Below are positions 37,290-48,811 of a stretch of 64,000 nt of DNA, piece by piece. The stretch lies in NCBI GenBank assembly GCA_028583415.1, contig CM053274.1, positions 87,063,902 to 87,127,901 of the forward strand, written 5' to 3'. Source of the DNA: Protea cynaroides. Taxonomy: Eukaryota; Streptophyta; Magnoliopsida; Proteales; Proteaceae. Position 1 is the stretch's first letter; the number at the start of each line of letters is the position of its first letter. The position numbers and the translations under genes are program-made. The notes beneath the pieces were generated by a model. That model ran no database searches. It saw only the letters and a list, made by a program, of their open reading frames with translations, and was not told the origin of the DNA.

Positions 37290-37435
37290 TTCTCCCGCAT
37301 TACGCTTCCCACTCAAGTCATCAACCTCCATATTCCCTCAAGTGGGTTCTCATATCTCACCCATTCTCCCGCAACACCCTTCTCACTCGAGTCATCAACC
37401 TCCAAATTTCCCCTAAGTGGGTTCTCATATCTCAC
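37290..37435 (+). repeat. Tandem duplication in the 5' UTR
   Basis: Two copies of a unit of about 70-85 bp sharing AGTCATCAACCTCCA and AAGTGGGTTCTCATATCTCA, spanning most of the likely leader. Confidence 0.85.
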
Positions 37436-37516
37436 TGTCCTCTCCCAATGTTCTGTGAGTTCTACAATTTATCCTTTCTTTTTCTCTTCCTCTGTTTTTT
37501 CTCTATTTTCTTGAAG

Positions 37517-38094
37517 ATGATGATCACTGGAGATCAGAAGAGGTACTGTATGTTAATGGCAGTAAGGGACTCTGATTATGTGAAGAAAGCCTATGGTGGG
37601 TACTTTAATGTGTTTCTTAAGGCATTTGCAGAAGAAGGGGAGCAATGGGACTTGTTTAGGGTTGTTGATGGAGAATTCCCTGCCATGGATGATCTTCACA
37701 AATACCATGGTTTTGTCATCAGTGGTAGCCCTAGTGATGCTTATGGGAATGAGCTATGGATCATGAAGCTTGGCTATCTTTTACAAACACTGGATGCCAT
37801 GGAAAAAAAGGTGCTTGGCATATGCTTTGGGCACCAGGTACATAAAGGCTTTTTGATTTAGATTTTTCTTTATCTTCCTTAAAATTTCATCTGCTCATGG
37901 ATTTCTGATCTGTTTTGTTTATTATATAGGTGTTGTGCAGAGCTTTGGGGGGTAAGGTTGGGAAAGCTTATTGTGGATGGGATCTTGGATTGAGGAAAAT
38001 CAGGATGGTTGAAGACTTTCCCTTACGTAGCTTCTTGGTTGGCCTTGAGGAAATCCCGTCTTCCCTTACCATAATTGAGTGTCATCAAGATGAG

Positions 38095-38133
<39 letters not shown>

Positions 38134-39162
38134 TGTGTTTGTGTCTGTTGGGGGTGTGGGGTAAAAGATCGATGGTCGTGTGGTTGCATTTAAATGTTTA
38201 AAAGAGATTTTTAGGATTGTTCAAACTTCAGAATTCCAGATATGGGTGGTGATATTTCAACTTCATAATTGTCCATATTGCAGCCCTGTATGAAAGGCTC
38301 GTTTGTTTTCATGTCATGAAATTTTACATTTAATTTTTATATGTAATTTTTTTTTCAATGATTGTTTCCAGTAAGTAAGAAGAAGATGAAGTTCTTGTAC
38401 CTTATCCAGATCATTATATTTTACCTCTTGGAAACAAACATTAAAAAAAAAAAATTACAAACAAAATGTTGCATTAAAACAGATGAGCCAAAGTGACAAA
38501 TGAGAGATCATCATTGATTTCAAGGGTTTGGAAGCAAATTATGGTTTATATCTAACTAATGAGAGGCTTTTTCATTATTACAAAAAAAAAGGGAAAAAAA
38601 AGTGAGTAATCTAAATGTAACAAGGGTTTTACAACAGGTTTTGTAACCATTCTCAGCCATTTATTACACTCATTGGACCATTACGAGAACCTCAATACAT
38701 TGGGGGCAGTTTTGTCTTTCATTTGTGGATTATCACACATTTGACGGTGACAAATAGAAAAATCCAAAAAAGTGATGAATGCTAAAAAATGTGAAACAGG
38801 TATGGGAGGTACCTTTTGGAGCTGAGGTGATTGCCTTCTCAGAACGTACTGCAGTCGAAATGTATGTAATTGGAGACCATATATTAGGCATCCAAGGCCA
38901 CCCTGAATACACTAAAGACATCTTATATAATATCATCGATCGTCTTGCTAATGACTCTTCTATAGAAGTAAGTAATCACTTCTTTTACAAGTTAATTTTA
39001 TCAGTTCTTGAAATCAAGAAACATGTAAAAAGTTATGTGACGTTGATTGAAATGATGCAGAGAGAATTCGCAGAGGCTGCAAAATCAAGATTCGAGATTG
39101 GTGAACCGGATAGAAAGTCTTTGGTAAAGATTTGCAAGAACTTTCTCAGTAGGGGGAGATAA
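37517..39162 (+). CDS. GGP: Gamma-glutamyl peptidase (class-I glutamine amidotransferase-like), 4 exons
   Basis: Exons 37517-37837, 37930-38094, 38800-38967 and 39061-39162 join in phase 0 with GT-AG borders to give 251 residues, the usual length of plant GGP proteins. These cytosolic Cys peptidases remove gamma-Glu from glutathione conjugates in glucosinolate/camalexin-type pathways and in glutathione turnover. The triad is visible: nucleophile Cys in VLGICFGHQ (about residue 104), and His and Glu in GIQGHPEYTKDIL (exon 3). FVISGSPSDAYGN and IIECHQDE are further family blocks. The start at 37517 (MMITGDQKRY) fits family length. An in-frame ATG at 37448 would add 23 mostly hydrophobic residues. 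The intron 2 donor (GTCTGT) runs straight into a CT repeat. No defects seen; likely active. Which GGP paralogue is not resolvable. Confidence 0.93.
38097..38130. repeat. (CT)n microsatellite at the intron 2 donor
   Basis: Seventeen CT units beginning three bases inside intron 2 of the GGP gene. Confidence 0.95.
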
Positions 39163-39645
39163 TTAGCCCTCCTTAAGTGAGGATGTAACTTACTTTTCTG
39201 AAATTTTCATAATGACATAGCTATTGAATTATTTGAAACAATGTACATTTTTAGATTTCACACTAAAAAGAGTTAAGAATTATGTGGGATTCCCATGACT
39301 TCAAATCTCCTTGGGCCTATCTATCAAAAAAAGAAAAAAGAAAAAAGAAAAAAGAGGTGTCTCAATGCACAAGGCACCCACTACTGGAGGGTCTGGGCCT
39401 ATCTATAAAAAAGGGTAAAAAAAAATTATTAAGACCTTACCTCATCAACTAAGTTTACGTGGAGCCCTTTCCATCTTATATAAGTGATCCAATTGACGGG
39501 GGCAGGCCAGTGGGAGAGAATCTTTTTCCTAAGAGATCAAGTCTTTATATTATCTTAGGGAAGTTTACTCACACACTTCCTTAACAATTGATTTACTACA
39601 CACCTCTCTTGACAAAAGTTGCACGGACTATCCCTGAAACAATGT
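39163..39645. other. 3' UTR and downstream spacer of the GGP gene
   Basis: No canonical AATAAA is seen close to the stop; polyadenylation is probably at the AT-rich stretch near 39230-39290. No other gene. Confidence 0.45.
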
Positions 39646-40009
39646 TTTATAATAGAAAAATTTTCATCTAACCCCCAAAAAACTATGTCAAATTCGATCT
39701 AACCCCCACAAATTTCAAAAGTCTCATCTACCACCCAAAACGTTTACAAATGTCTCATCTACCACCCAAAAATTTTCCAGTGTTAATCAAAGAGACCCCA
39801 TACGTTAGTAGAGTTCCGTTAGTTGCAAATATTAGAACACTATTGCCCTTATTTCAAAAAAAAAAACCATAATGCCCCCCAAAGTAAAAAACACATTTAC
39901 TTACCAATTCGTATAATCCTTTTTCATCTTTGATAAGTAAAAGTAAAAAAAGAAAATCTCACTTTCGATACTGAGATTCACAGAGAGAGAAAGAAAAATG
40001 GATACGTGC

Positions 40010-40213
40010 GTAAGTGTTGAGTTGACGGACGAAGCTGGAGAAGTTGTTGTGCTTGAAATACTTTGGAAGCAAATCCTTGGCGAAATCAGTAGGTTTCCAA
40101 ATGATGAAAGTAGTTCCAGTATCATTCCATGAGATGATGTCGTTGATGCTAAGATCGTCCACCAACTGATACGTCTTTATCAGGAACGGTGCCGCCATAC
40201 ATTTGTGCGCCAT
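40010..40213 (-). pseudogene. Captured heat-shock factor (class B) DNA-binding-domain exon
   Basis: The 68 residues from the ATG at 40213 are the N-terminal part of an HSF winged-helix domain: PFLIKTYQLVDD, SWNDTGTTFIIWKP and DFAKDLLPKYFKHNNFSSFV, then RQLNTY. These proteins bind heat-shock elements. Class B fits the short N-terminus and the LLPKYFKHNN wording. Similarity stops exactly after RQLNTY, where plant HSF genes have a conserved intron in the domain, so only exon 1 is present. No wing, oligomerisation domain or nuclear signal follows. The exon itself has no stops and could be translated with a short unrelated tail. Confidence 0.88.
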
Positions 40214-40266
40214 CTTCTTTTATTCCCAAATTCGAACTTTTTATTCAAAAACTGAAAAACAAACCC

Positions 40267-40268
<2 letters not shown>

Positions 40269-40331
<63 letters not shown>
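40269..40331. repeat. (GA)n microsatellite
   Basis: About 31 GA units, in the leader region of the captured HSF exon. Confidence 0.95.
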
Positions 40332-40333
<2 letters not shown>

Positions 40334-40863
40334 GGAGGGATTTCTTCTAAACCCTAGGTTTGCAACTAAAATTAAAATCGAAAAGATGTTTAAGAGGAAG
40401 TCTGAGAGAAAAGTAAGAGAGAAGTCAAGAATTCCCAACCCCAGCAATAGAAACCAATCACCAACAAGCCGAACTTCATGAGATCGCAGTGAGATTCAGA
40501 GTAGATTATCAGACCTTCACACCGTTTCTCACCTTTCATTTATCCTGGACAAGAAGATGATCCCAATTCCTTTCTAAACATACCGAGAAAACGATCATAA
40601 CTATACCAGATTTCTCCCCGATCAAGGATTCTTATAGATTGTATCTCATTTTAATGTTTTTCAATTTCAAAGAGAAAGGGTAGAAATGTCTACTCACATG
40701 TTCAGTCAAGTCTGTCAGTTAAATGGGACCGGTTAGAGTTTATGGAAACCATTGGGTAGTAGATAGAATTTGACATCCTTTTTGGGGGTTAGATGAAAAT
40801 TTTTCTTTATAATACTATAGTCCACACCGAGCATTAAAAACCGACGGGAGAAATTTCAAAATT

Positions 40864-41025
40864 TTTAAGACAATACTACCCTTACTTAATGTAAAATTAC
40901 ATAAGTATACCATCGTCTATCTCTGGAATGAGGCAGAGTGGAGAATTTGCAGAGGCCTCGTTCCAAAGATAGACAATGGTATACTTATGTAATTTTATAT
41001 TTTGTAAGAGCAATATTGTCTTAAA
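40864..41025. mobile_element. Foldback MITE-like palindrome
   Basis: A hairpin of about 162 bp with ends TTTAAGACAATACT and, on the other strand, TTTAAGACAATATT. The arms share TACATAAGTATACCAT and GTCTATCTnTGGAA. No clear target duplication. Confidence 0.7.
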
Positions 41026-41031
41026 CATGGG

Positions 41032-41152
41032 CCTTGGATAACCCAATGCCTAGTTAGCCACGCTATGATCTAGGCCATTCCTAGCTCTATTTAGGTTTAT
41101 CCAAGGCCCAGTTAGCCATGCTATGATCTAGGCCATTCCTAGCTCTATTTAG
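41032..41152. repeat. Dispersed repeat unit in tandem, copies 2 and 3
   Basis: Two adjacent units, each with ATGATCTAGGCCATTCCTAG, related to 36698-36765. Confidence 0.7.
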
Positions 41153-41417
41153 GTGAGAGAATTACATAATCGAAAAAACCTTGAAGACGTCTAATGTTCT
41201 CAGTCACAGCACAAAGCTCAAACGATGGAGGCTTATTAACATCATATGATACTGTAGAAACCGGAGAAGACAGCCCACTGGAACACCAGTTTGACAGCAG
41301 TGGCCTCACTAACATGGACCGAACACCGAAGAAGGCTAGCAGTTATCAGATGTTGTCCAACTCAGTTTACAGCCTGCACTAAGCACAACCTCAATCATAT
41401 AATGGGGAAAAAAAAAC

Positions 41418-41420
<3 letters not shown>

Positions 41421-41509
<89 letters not shown>

Positions 41510-41603
41510 TAGTAATAATATTAATAATAATAATGATGATGATAATGATAATAATGATAATAATAATAATGATATAATGATAATAATGATAATAATAATG
41601 ATA
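41421..41603. repeat. Long (ATA)n array with degenerate tail
   Basis: About 29 perfect units to 41509, then a decaying ATA/ATG run to 41603. Confidence 0.95.
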
Positions 41604-42012
41604 AAGTTTATTTGGTTAACCAACAAAATTAGCTAGTCCAAAAATCTGTCATATTATATATAGAATGGCATTCAAATTTTGTGAATAAGTTTCAATCAAA
41701 TTGGAATTGATCAATTCGTAAAATTAACTTTGAAACTCCGTATTTGCAAAATTTCATAAGGAATATATTTCAAGACATGTACAACGAAGTATACATGAGT
41801 CAATGGATATAAATGGGATACATGTGATTGAATTTGAACTTGAAATTTGATTCGTGATATATCCAATCATTATTCTTTATATACAAATGTTGAAATACCT
41901 ATGTCACCCTAATATGTTGTAAAATTACATGAGCTAATCAAATAAACTTACTCAGTTGACTGTTAATTAAGTGGTTTTTCCTAATAATAAAGGTAACACA
42001 AATACTAATGAG

Positions 42013-43363
42013 GGAAAATAATATGTACTACTCCTCTAGTTTGTAGTTTGGACTAATTACATCTATCATTTACTATTCATTAGTTTCTGACAATATTACA
42101 TACCAATCCTAATATTCAAAACATGTAACACAAAAATCTAGTCCGTTAACAGATCTTCGTTAGATGATGATGTCAGCTAATACTATAAAATTTATGGACA
42201 AAAATACCCTTAATGAAAATTGAAATATCCTATTTACCCTTACCTTTTCCACTGCTCGAACCTTTTTTACTTTGACGGAAGAGAAAGAGTTGCAAGGAGC
42301 AACATCTTCCAAACTTCTCCAAATTTCCGACAGCTCCAACTCCACTGACGACCTGCATTTGTATCGCACCTCCAAACTTTACCTTTAAGAAATCAATTAA
42401 AATGATGTTCTGATTGATTGAAGAAAGGAACAATGCGGGAAAACTCACATTCTAAACAATTCTACTTCTCTATAATCAGCAACATCATCTTCAATCGTGA
42501 ATGATTTTCACGAAATTTTTCAGTAGCAGCATCTTTTTTAGTCGTGATCGATTTCGTAAAGTCTTCTGGCAATGATCTATGTATTTCCTTGCAATTTCGA
42601 TTCCGGTTGTGGTCTATGTAGTTGATGCTACAATTTAGTTGAGTTACTCCAATCTGTTCAGGATTTCTTCATGTTGGTTCTATAATGGTCTTCCTAAGGC
42701 GGTTTGCTTGAGTTTCATAGATCAAGCTTAAAAGTGAGTAAGTTCAGCAAAAAAAAGAAAACGCAGAAATGAAGGAAAGAGTTATAAAAAATAAAAAAAA
42801 TAAAAAAAGAAATGAAGAGGCAACCGTAGGACACCAAATCAGTGTCCCCTTGAGCCAGAGCTTCCATCCCAAGCTTTCTCGTTGATTAAAAAAATGCTTT
42901 TTATAATTTAAGACACTTTCTGAACAACTTTTAACGGATACCGCTTTTATTGTTCTAGGTCTGGGCTTTTTCGTGTGTTGTTGGGGTATGTCCGGATTGG
43001 AGTGGGTGGCTTCAAGGTGGTTGATAGCCGGAGACATCCGGACGGATTTTGCAGCGAAGATCAAGTGGTTTTTTTTTGCAGTTCACAGTTTCTATTTGGA
43101 GGCAAAGTCTGAGTAGAATTTTCCAACAAAAACAACGAGGCTTCTAAAGAAGTGTTTGCATTTGACATTCAGACCAGTGCTTGATGGTAGGTTCAAATAG
43201 TAACTTTTATTTTTTTCAGCTTAAAACCATAAAGGTATAATTTCTTTCAATTTTTTTTAGGTTTCTACCGTCAGTTAAATGGAAACAGGTATAATTGTCA
43301 GAAACTATTGGGTGTTAGGTGATATTAGTCCAAAAAACAGGGATAGTATATGTAATTTTCTCA
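42013..43363. mobile_element. Mutator-like non-autonomous element, cargo unidentified
   Basis: Inverted terminal repeats of about 75-100 bp share GAAAAT, TTTGGACTAAT and TAGTTTCTGACAAT. Flanks ACTAATGAG (42004-42012) and ACTAATAAT (43364-43372) match at 7 of 9 positions. No transposase. Interior frames (for example minus 43064-42744) are not recognised. Confidence 0.65.
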
Positions 43364-43436
43364 ACTAATAATGACGATAATAAAATGTAATTTGTCACTT
43401 GATTCGACTCATAACCCTTATATAGTAGAGACCAAG

Positions 43437-43850
43437 GCCTTGTTTGATAACTCTCCCCCTCTTGGATTCCATTGGTTCTGCCTCCTTAGGAGCAATCTGA
43501 GAATTGAATATTGTTTAGTAAATCTGATCCGATTGCAAGCTCTCAAGGAGTGAATCGGACTCCATTTGATTCTGGGATCCCAAATTGGGAGCTAAAAAAA
43601 CTTGCTCTCATTGTTGCTAAAAAAGGGAGTCAAGCCAAAACGAAGGCTTGACCGCCGCCGCCACCACCACCATCGCCACAAACACCTCCACCGCCCACCG
43701 CCACCACCCAACACCCACCGCCACCACCACCAACCGCCACTACCACCAGATCTGGATTCGATTTCAAATTCATTTTTATCAAACGAGATTCTATTCAGTA
43801 AGCTCTGAAATCAGATTTATATTAACGTTATCAAACAACATTCTACTCTC
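43437..43850. repeat. Possible MITE containing a CCA/CCG-rich run
   Basis: TTGTTTGATAAC occurs near the left end and in inverted form near 43830, wording common in plant MITEs. Between them lies a low-complexity CCGCCACCA run (43650-43750) that would encode only His/Pro/Thr repeats. No target duplication established. Confidence 0.3.
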
Positions 43851-43863
43851 AAAACAACTTACT

Positions 43864-44399
43864 CCAGAACAAAAGCAATAAAATTACTCCAGAAGAAAAC
43901 AATGGACCAAGAGCTGGAGGTATTATCAAAAGGGACCCAAATGTCTTAAACTTCCAGACAAAAGAACGTGGGACCTATGAACCAAACGTTAGTTGCTTTT
44001 TCTCTTCTACTTTTAAGAGCTATGTGGACATTATGTTCTATAAGTTTATGATTGTCCAAAAACATGTACACCGTAGCAAGGTATATTAGAAAAGAAAGTA
44101 AGGGCAAAGAAGAGAGGTAAAGATAAGAGTACACAGCTCGAAGGGCTAGATTTTCTAAGGTTCGGTTCTTGGGATTCCTTCTTTCCAGAGAATTAATCCC
44201 CATTGTATCTTTTTATCCAAAAACTGAATGGGTAAAATTTGCCCCTTTGGCGGTTTTGCTTAAAAAAAATCTGAAAATTAAGGAAAAAGATGAGAAAAGG
44301 TGTTTGGAAACTAATAGGCACCCTGGACTATATAAGAAATATGTTTGCTATGCCCTTACCATTAAAAATGTGTTTTTGTTTCTTAAAATAGCCTATTTT
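43864..44399. other. Intergenic DNA
   Basis: Nothing recognised; short frames only. Confidence 0.4.
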
Positions 44400-44930
44400 T
44401 TTCAAGCTTTAATATATTATGATCCCCTTCTCTAATTGACATGAAATTTGGATAATCATACCCTTTTTTTCAGGCCTTGGTATCCAACGGAGCTAATCGG
44501 AGGTCAGATGACTGAAAAAATACAGCTAAGGCATTCGAATCCAAGAACAAAAGTTGGATTTCCTTAGGATGCAGACTTTTTCAAGTGTTGATATCTTGTG
44601 ATCCCCTTCTCTAGTCGACCAGAAATTGGGGCATTCTCCTGGCTTTGACATCCAACGTCATAACAGGCCGGAGGTTAGACGATAAAAAAAAAAATTACAA
44701 CAGAGAAGGCCGAAACCAAGAACAAGATTTGGATTTCTTCAAGTTATAGAGTTTTTTAAATCTTGATATCTAGATATCTCCTTCTCTTGTCGATTAGAAA
44801 TTTGAACATCCTTACCATTTTTGCTATGTTTAATATGCAATGAAACGGATCAGAGTTTGGACAGCCAGAAAAACCTATCTATGGTGGCCGAATCCTAAAG
44901 TAAAGCTTAAATTTCTTTAGCATTTGTTTT
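44400..44930. repeat. Three degenerate tandem units of about 170-180 bp
   Basis: Each unit has a TGATCCCCTTCTCT-like block, a GAAATTTGG-like block, a CCAACG/GGAGGTnAGA block and AAGAACAAnATTTGGATTTC. The last copy is most diverged. Source not recognised. Confidence 0.6.
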
Positions 44931-45083
44931 ATAAAAGTATTTGCCTACCTATAATGGTTTGGTATAAAATATGGGAATAAATCTAACCCTAGGGAATTGT
45001 ATGTAAAAATATAGCGTATTGTAGAAGTTTATAATAACTACTATCAAACGACAAATCATAAACTATTCGGAGATACCTAAATC

Positions 45084-45351
45084 TAAAGGTGTCACTTTCT
45101 AGGCCGCACCGTGTCCCTCGAGTAGGGTCGATCGATTAAAAACCACACCAAACTGCACCGTTTAATAAAAGTCGGCCTTAGACCTGACCAATTAACGTTC
45201 ACTGTGCAGGGTGTGACCCCGACGGTGGCTCAATAGAACCGACCGATTAAAAACCAACCCGACATAAACTGATATAATTTCCATTTCTAATTTCTACCTC
45301 CCACATTTTCCCTCTCATTTGTCTCTATGCTAAATATATGTTTTTAACTTT

Positions 45352-45388
<37 letters not shown>

Positions 45389-45782
45389 GAAGTTCAACAA
45401 GACAAAGGCAAACTCAAGTTCAACAATACAAAGACAAACTGCATATTTAATTTTGTGTGAATGCAAAATAAATAATGACCAATTGCAATCGAACATGGGC
45501 TAAGTGTTAAACCGAATAATATAAACTGAGCAAAAAACTGAATAGCATAACTAAATATAAAATCGAATAGCATAATCGATTATGGATGGTAATAGATCGA
45601 ATAAACCAAGTAACATAAGACCCATTATGGACCGAGACCAATCAGATTGAATATAAACGAGTTAATGTCTCACAATCAAGACTGATTAGTTAAACATGTC
45701 GACCACGATGCAAGATATTAAATTATTGAAGACCAATTAGGCTTAATCGAGACTGACTGAAACCGACCGATTGACACCCCTA
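45084..45782. mobile_element. hAT-like non-autonomous element
   Basis: A 699-bp unit. The left end is TAAAGGTGTCA and the right end, on the other strand, TAGGGGTGTCA, with an 8-bp duplication CCTAAATC/CCTAGATC (45076-45083, 45783-45790; one mismatch). The subterminal regions carry repeated GACCGAT/ATCGGTC motifs typical of plant hAT derivatives. No transposase; a CT run lies at 45353-45386. Confidence 0.82.
45353..45386. repeat. (CT)n microsatellite
   Basis: About 16 CT units inside the hAT-like element. Confidence 0.95.
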
Positions 45783-45799
45783 CCTAGATCTCTACCCTC

Positions 45800-46508
45800 T
45801 TTCCTTCTCTTACCAAATCTAGTTGTTCACCTCCTTTGATTTGCTCCAATCTGATTATCATTTTTTTAGCATCTACTCAGATGAGTTTTCATTACCCATT
45901 CTCGACCTTGATAGTGGTGGGGTCAAGTTACAACTTCTACTTAATGCTCAGTGGGTAATGGAACAGCATGTGGTGGATCTCATTCTGAGTCTCCATGTCA
46001 CCCAGGAGTATAGCTTTATCATCTTGTAGTTACTCTTATTCTTGGTTTATGGCCATTGTTCTCTTTTCTCTGTTGGATTTAGCCTAAGATCTTTCCCTTT
46101 ACCTTTGCAGGGACTTAGGCGTTACTAGTCATTTTTCTTCTTTCCAAATACATCGAGTTTCACATCTTGTGAGTATTGACGGTATTCCAATTTTTCTACT
46201 TTATAGATGTTTCCTTCTTGCTACTGTATTATATCCTTTGTATACTTAGATAACTGCTCGACTTATAGATCATGCCCTACATTATTCATTTATTAGGATA
46301 AGTTTTGAATTTTCTCTTTCTGTTTGTGTATATATATGGTTCCACCTTTAATATGTACATTATTGTCTTATTTAAGTTCTGTCTCAACCAACACAGGTGC
46401 TTATGGTGTGGTTGTATTAAAGTTTTTAATTTATCCTAACTCAGTTCATGGACTCTAGTGGAAGTATTTAGGTTTCATGGGAAAGGCCTGAGAGCTCTGA
46501 TACCAAGT
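45800..46508 (-). mobile_element. Truncated internal leader of a second Tekay-like element
   Basis: A primer site (TGGTATCAGAGCTC, 46505-46492) three bases inside the LTR is followed on the minus strand by text parallel to 52790-52930 of the complete copy (ACTGAG, AGGATAAA, CACACCATAAGCA, TTGAGACA). Similarity fades leftwards and no gag is reached, so the element is broken. The left limit is approximate. Confidence 0.7.
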
Positions 46509-48811
46509 TGTCACACCCCAATTCTGCACCAACCAGAATGGTGTGATGAACCATCAATAAACCAACGGTTCAACCAGGATCTCGAATAGGCTATGCCCAC
46601 GTTGTTAAACCAAAACACATTCCACATTAATCAGAGATAATAAAGTAAATAGCGGAAAGCTTACAGATAATGAACTGAGGTTTAGTCATGATAAATAATT
46701 AATATTCCATTTATCTCCAAGTAACCAAAACATAATTTAATACATATTACAAATATCCAAATACGAAAGTTTAAAATCAAGCGTATCCACAGTGAAACGC
46801 TCGCTTAACGAATCATAATAGTCCTCCACAGCTTGCTCATCATAGCCGCCACATGTTCATATGTTAGCGTATTGACATAATCTTCAATCGTAATACCTTC
46901 AACATCAGAAACTAAAAGAATTGTGCGCGCGAGGGTCAGCTCTCCAACTTGAGCTCATTGAGAAAACAAAACAATGCAACAAACATATGCATGCATTCAA
47001 TTCATATCTGTGGTTTGATATATAAGTTTGCAATGTGCTATAGAAAGGTTCGGTGGCCGCCTCACCTCTATACACGAGTGTGTGGAGCCACCCAATGAAT
47101 ATCGGCACTGTCGTCCCACATGCACCTACCATGGACAATATACATCCAATGAAAATGGCATTGCTGTACCGGTTGCCCATACCAACACGTAAGCCCCTGT
47201 TAGCGAGGGCTTACAAACTGGGCTCGCAACTAACCAATCCTAATGTCAAACAGTGTATCCAATTCCTCACCGTAGCATCCCTTAATACATCCATAGAGAT
47301 AGAGCTAGGGTCTGATGACCAGACTGAACCACAATGTCACGTCCCCCCTGATGCCCTACGACGTATTAGTTCCGCTAAGGTAATGGCGATACGACGATGT
47401 TAGTGGACAAGACTTGAGTAGAGATAGAGCTAGAGTCTGGTGACTAGGCTGAACCACAATGTCACGTTCTCCCCTGATGCCCCACTCGCATCAAGTACAA
47501 TAACTACACACAAACATTCACATGCCTATTCCTAGAATCATTAGCATCATCATATTAAAAACAAGCAAAAATTAAATATGCATGAACAGTAATAATAGGA
47601 ATAGTGGATGACATGTGATATGCACATTACAATCATACAAACATAGAATCATTCACGGTATTGGACTCAATAAACAAAAATAGTTTTTTTTATTAGCTAA
47701 TTAGTTTAGGTCTTGTTCCCTCACCTTTGCTTGAGTGTAAATCCTCTTTCAAGCTTTAAGAATCACCTTTATATCAATAGAAAAACCTAATAAGTTGATA
47801 GATTTTAATTAGAATTCATTCCGACAGTTTTAAGCTTACTGTAAAGTTAGGGTCGCAGGATGGGTCGCAGGTAGGGTCGCAGGTTTCTGTGACCCCAGGG
47901 TATAGGGTCGATCCTAAGGTCGGTTGTCCCATCGACCCTAGGTGCGACCGCAGCTTCCCTGGACTTCTCGGGAGCTAGGGGTCGATCCTGTGGTTTGGTA
48001 GGAATCGACCCTACGTGCGGCCGCACGTGGTTTGAGTTGACCTTTTCATTCCACAGTCTATTCTTTCATGTTTGGGTCCTTTGGCTTACTTCCACAGTCC
48101 ATTATATGCTTGTTCTATAACTTAAAACTCCAAGTTACTCACTTTTCATTGTTTTCAATGATTTCCTCCATGATTTCCATTGGAATTTATCCATGGATGG
48201 ATGGTATTAGTGTTTCTCCTAACCTAACTTCATCATAATCTATTCTAAGCTTTCAATTCAGATAGGGATTGAGGTTCATACATTCTGTAGTCTGAGTTTC
48301 AAAGATTTCTCTGAACTTCTTCTTCTTCCTTAGCCTTTTCTTCAAGTTTTCCTTCTCTTCTTCTCTTCCTTCTTTTCTCTTTCTCTCACTTTCAATTAGG
48401 GTTCTAAAAGGAGTGAAAGAGGCTTAGGGACGTCCTATTTATAGAGGAAAACCTCCCAAAACAAGTCCCATTGAGTTTAGGAAAGGTCCCATTCGAAATT
48501 AGGAGAGTTTCCTAATTTTCGGTTCGTGTTGTTTTTGCTGTTTTCCTAGGGTCGATGCTAGGGTCGGATAATCCGAGACCCATGCGACCCCAAGACCAAA
48601 AAGTCATGGGTTGGACTTCTTTTGAGGTGGGGTCGACCCTACCTGTTTAGACATGCGACCCTACCCTCATTTTGACTGTTTTTGAGTTAAATTTCATATC
48701 GGGTCTTGGGTTTCTTCACGTACTTGGTCCACTTGGCTCGACCATGATATGTATACTGGTCACGACACGAAATGTAAGGTTAGACCGGGTTCGTGGCGTA
48801 CAGGTCTTACA
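46509..48811 (-). repeat. 5' LTR of the second Tekay-like element
   Basis: 2303 bp on the minus strand, TGTAAGACCTG…GGGTGTGACA. It shares the CACACTCGTGTATAGAGG block, the GTCGACC/GGGTCG-rich U3 text and an intact TATAAATAGG box (48443-48434) with the LTRs of 50425-61700. It is diverged from them, so it is a separate, older or distinct insertion. It cuts the Athila-like protease region at 48811/48812. Confidence 0.88.

Larger units (their letters stand above)
39655..40805. mobile_element. Mutator-like element carrying a heat-shock-factor exon (Pack-MULE)
   Basis: Perfect 9-bp duplication TTTATAATA (39646-39654, 40806-40814). Terminal inverted repeats begin identically with GAAAAATTTTCATCTAAC then CCCCCAAAAA, and remain similar for about 60-150 bp. 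No transposase. The cargo is the first exon of an HSF gene on the minus strand plus its upstream CCCTAA/GA-rich leader. Confidence 0.93.

Noticed and set aside
41291..41626. Poly-Asn / poly-Ile frames
   Set aside because: Translations of the ATA microsatellite.
43602..43881. His/Pro/Thr-rich frames that look like a proline-rich protein
   Set aside because: A short CCGCCACCA run produces them in every frame; no start context or continuation.
47053..47403. 116-residue frame
   Set aside because: Lies wholly in an LTR (46509-48811) and has counterparts in the other LTRs, without protein similarity.
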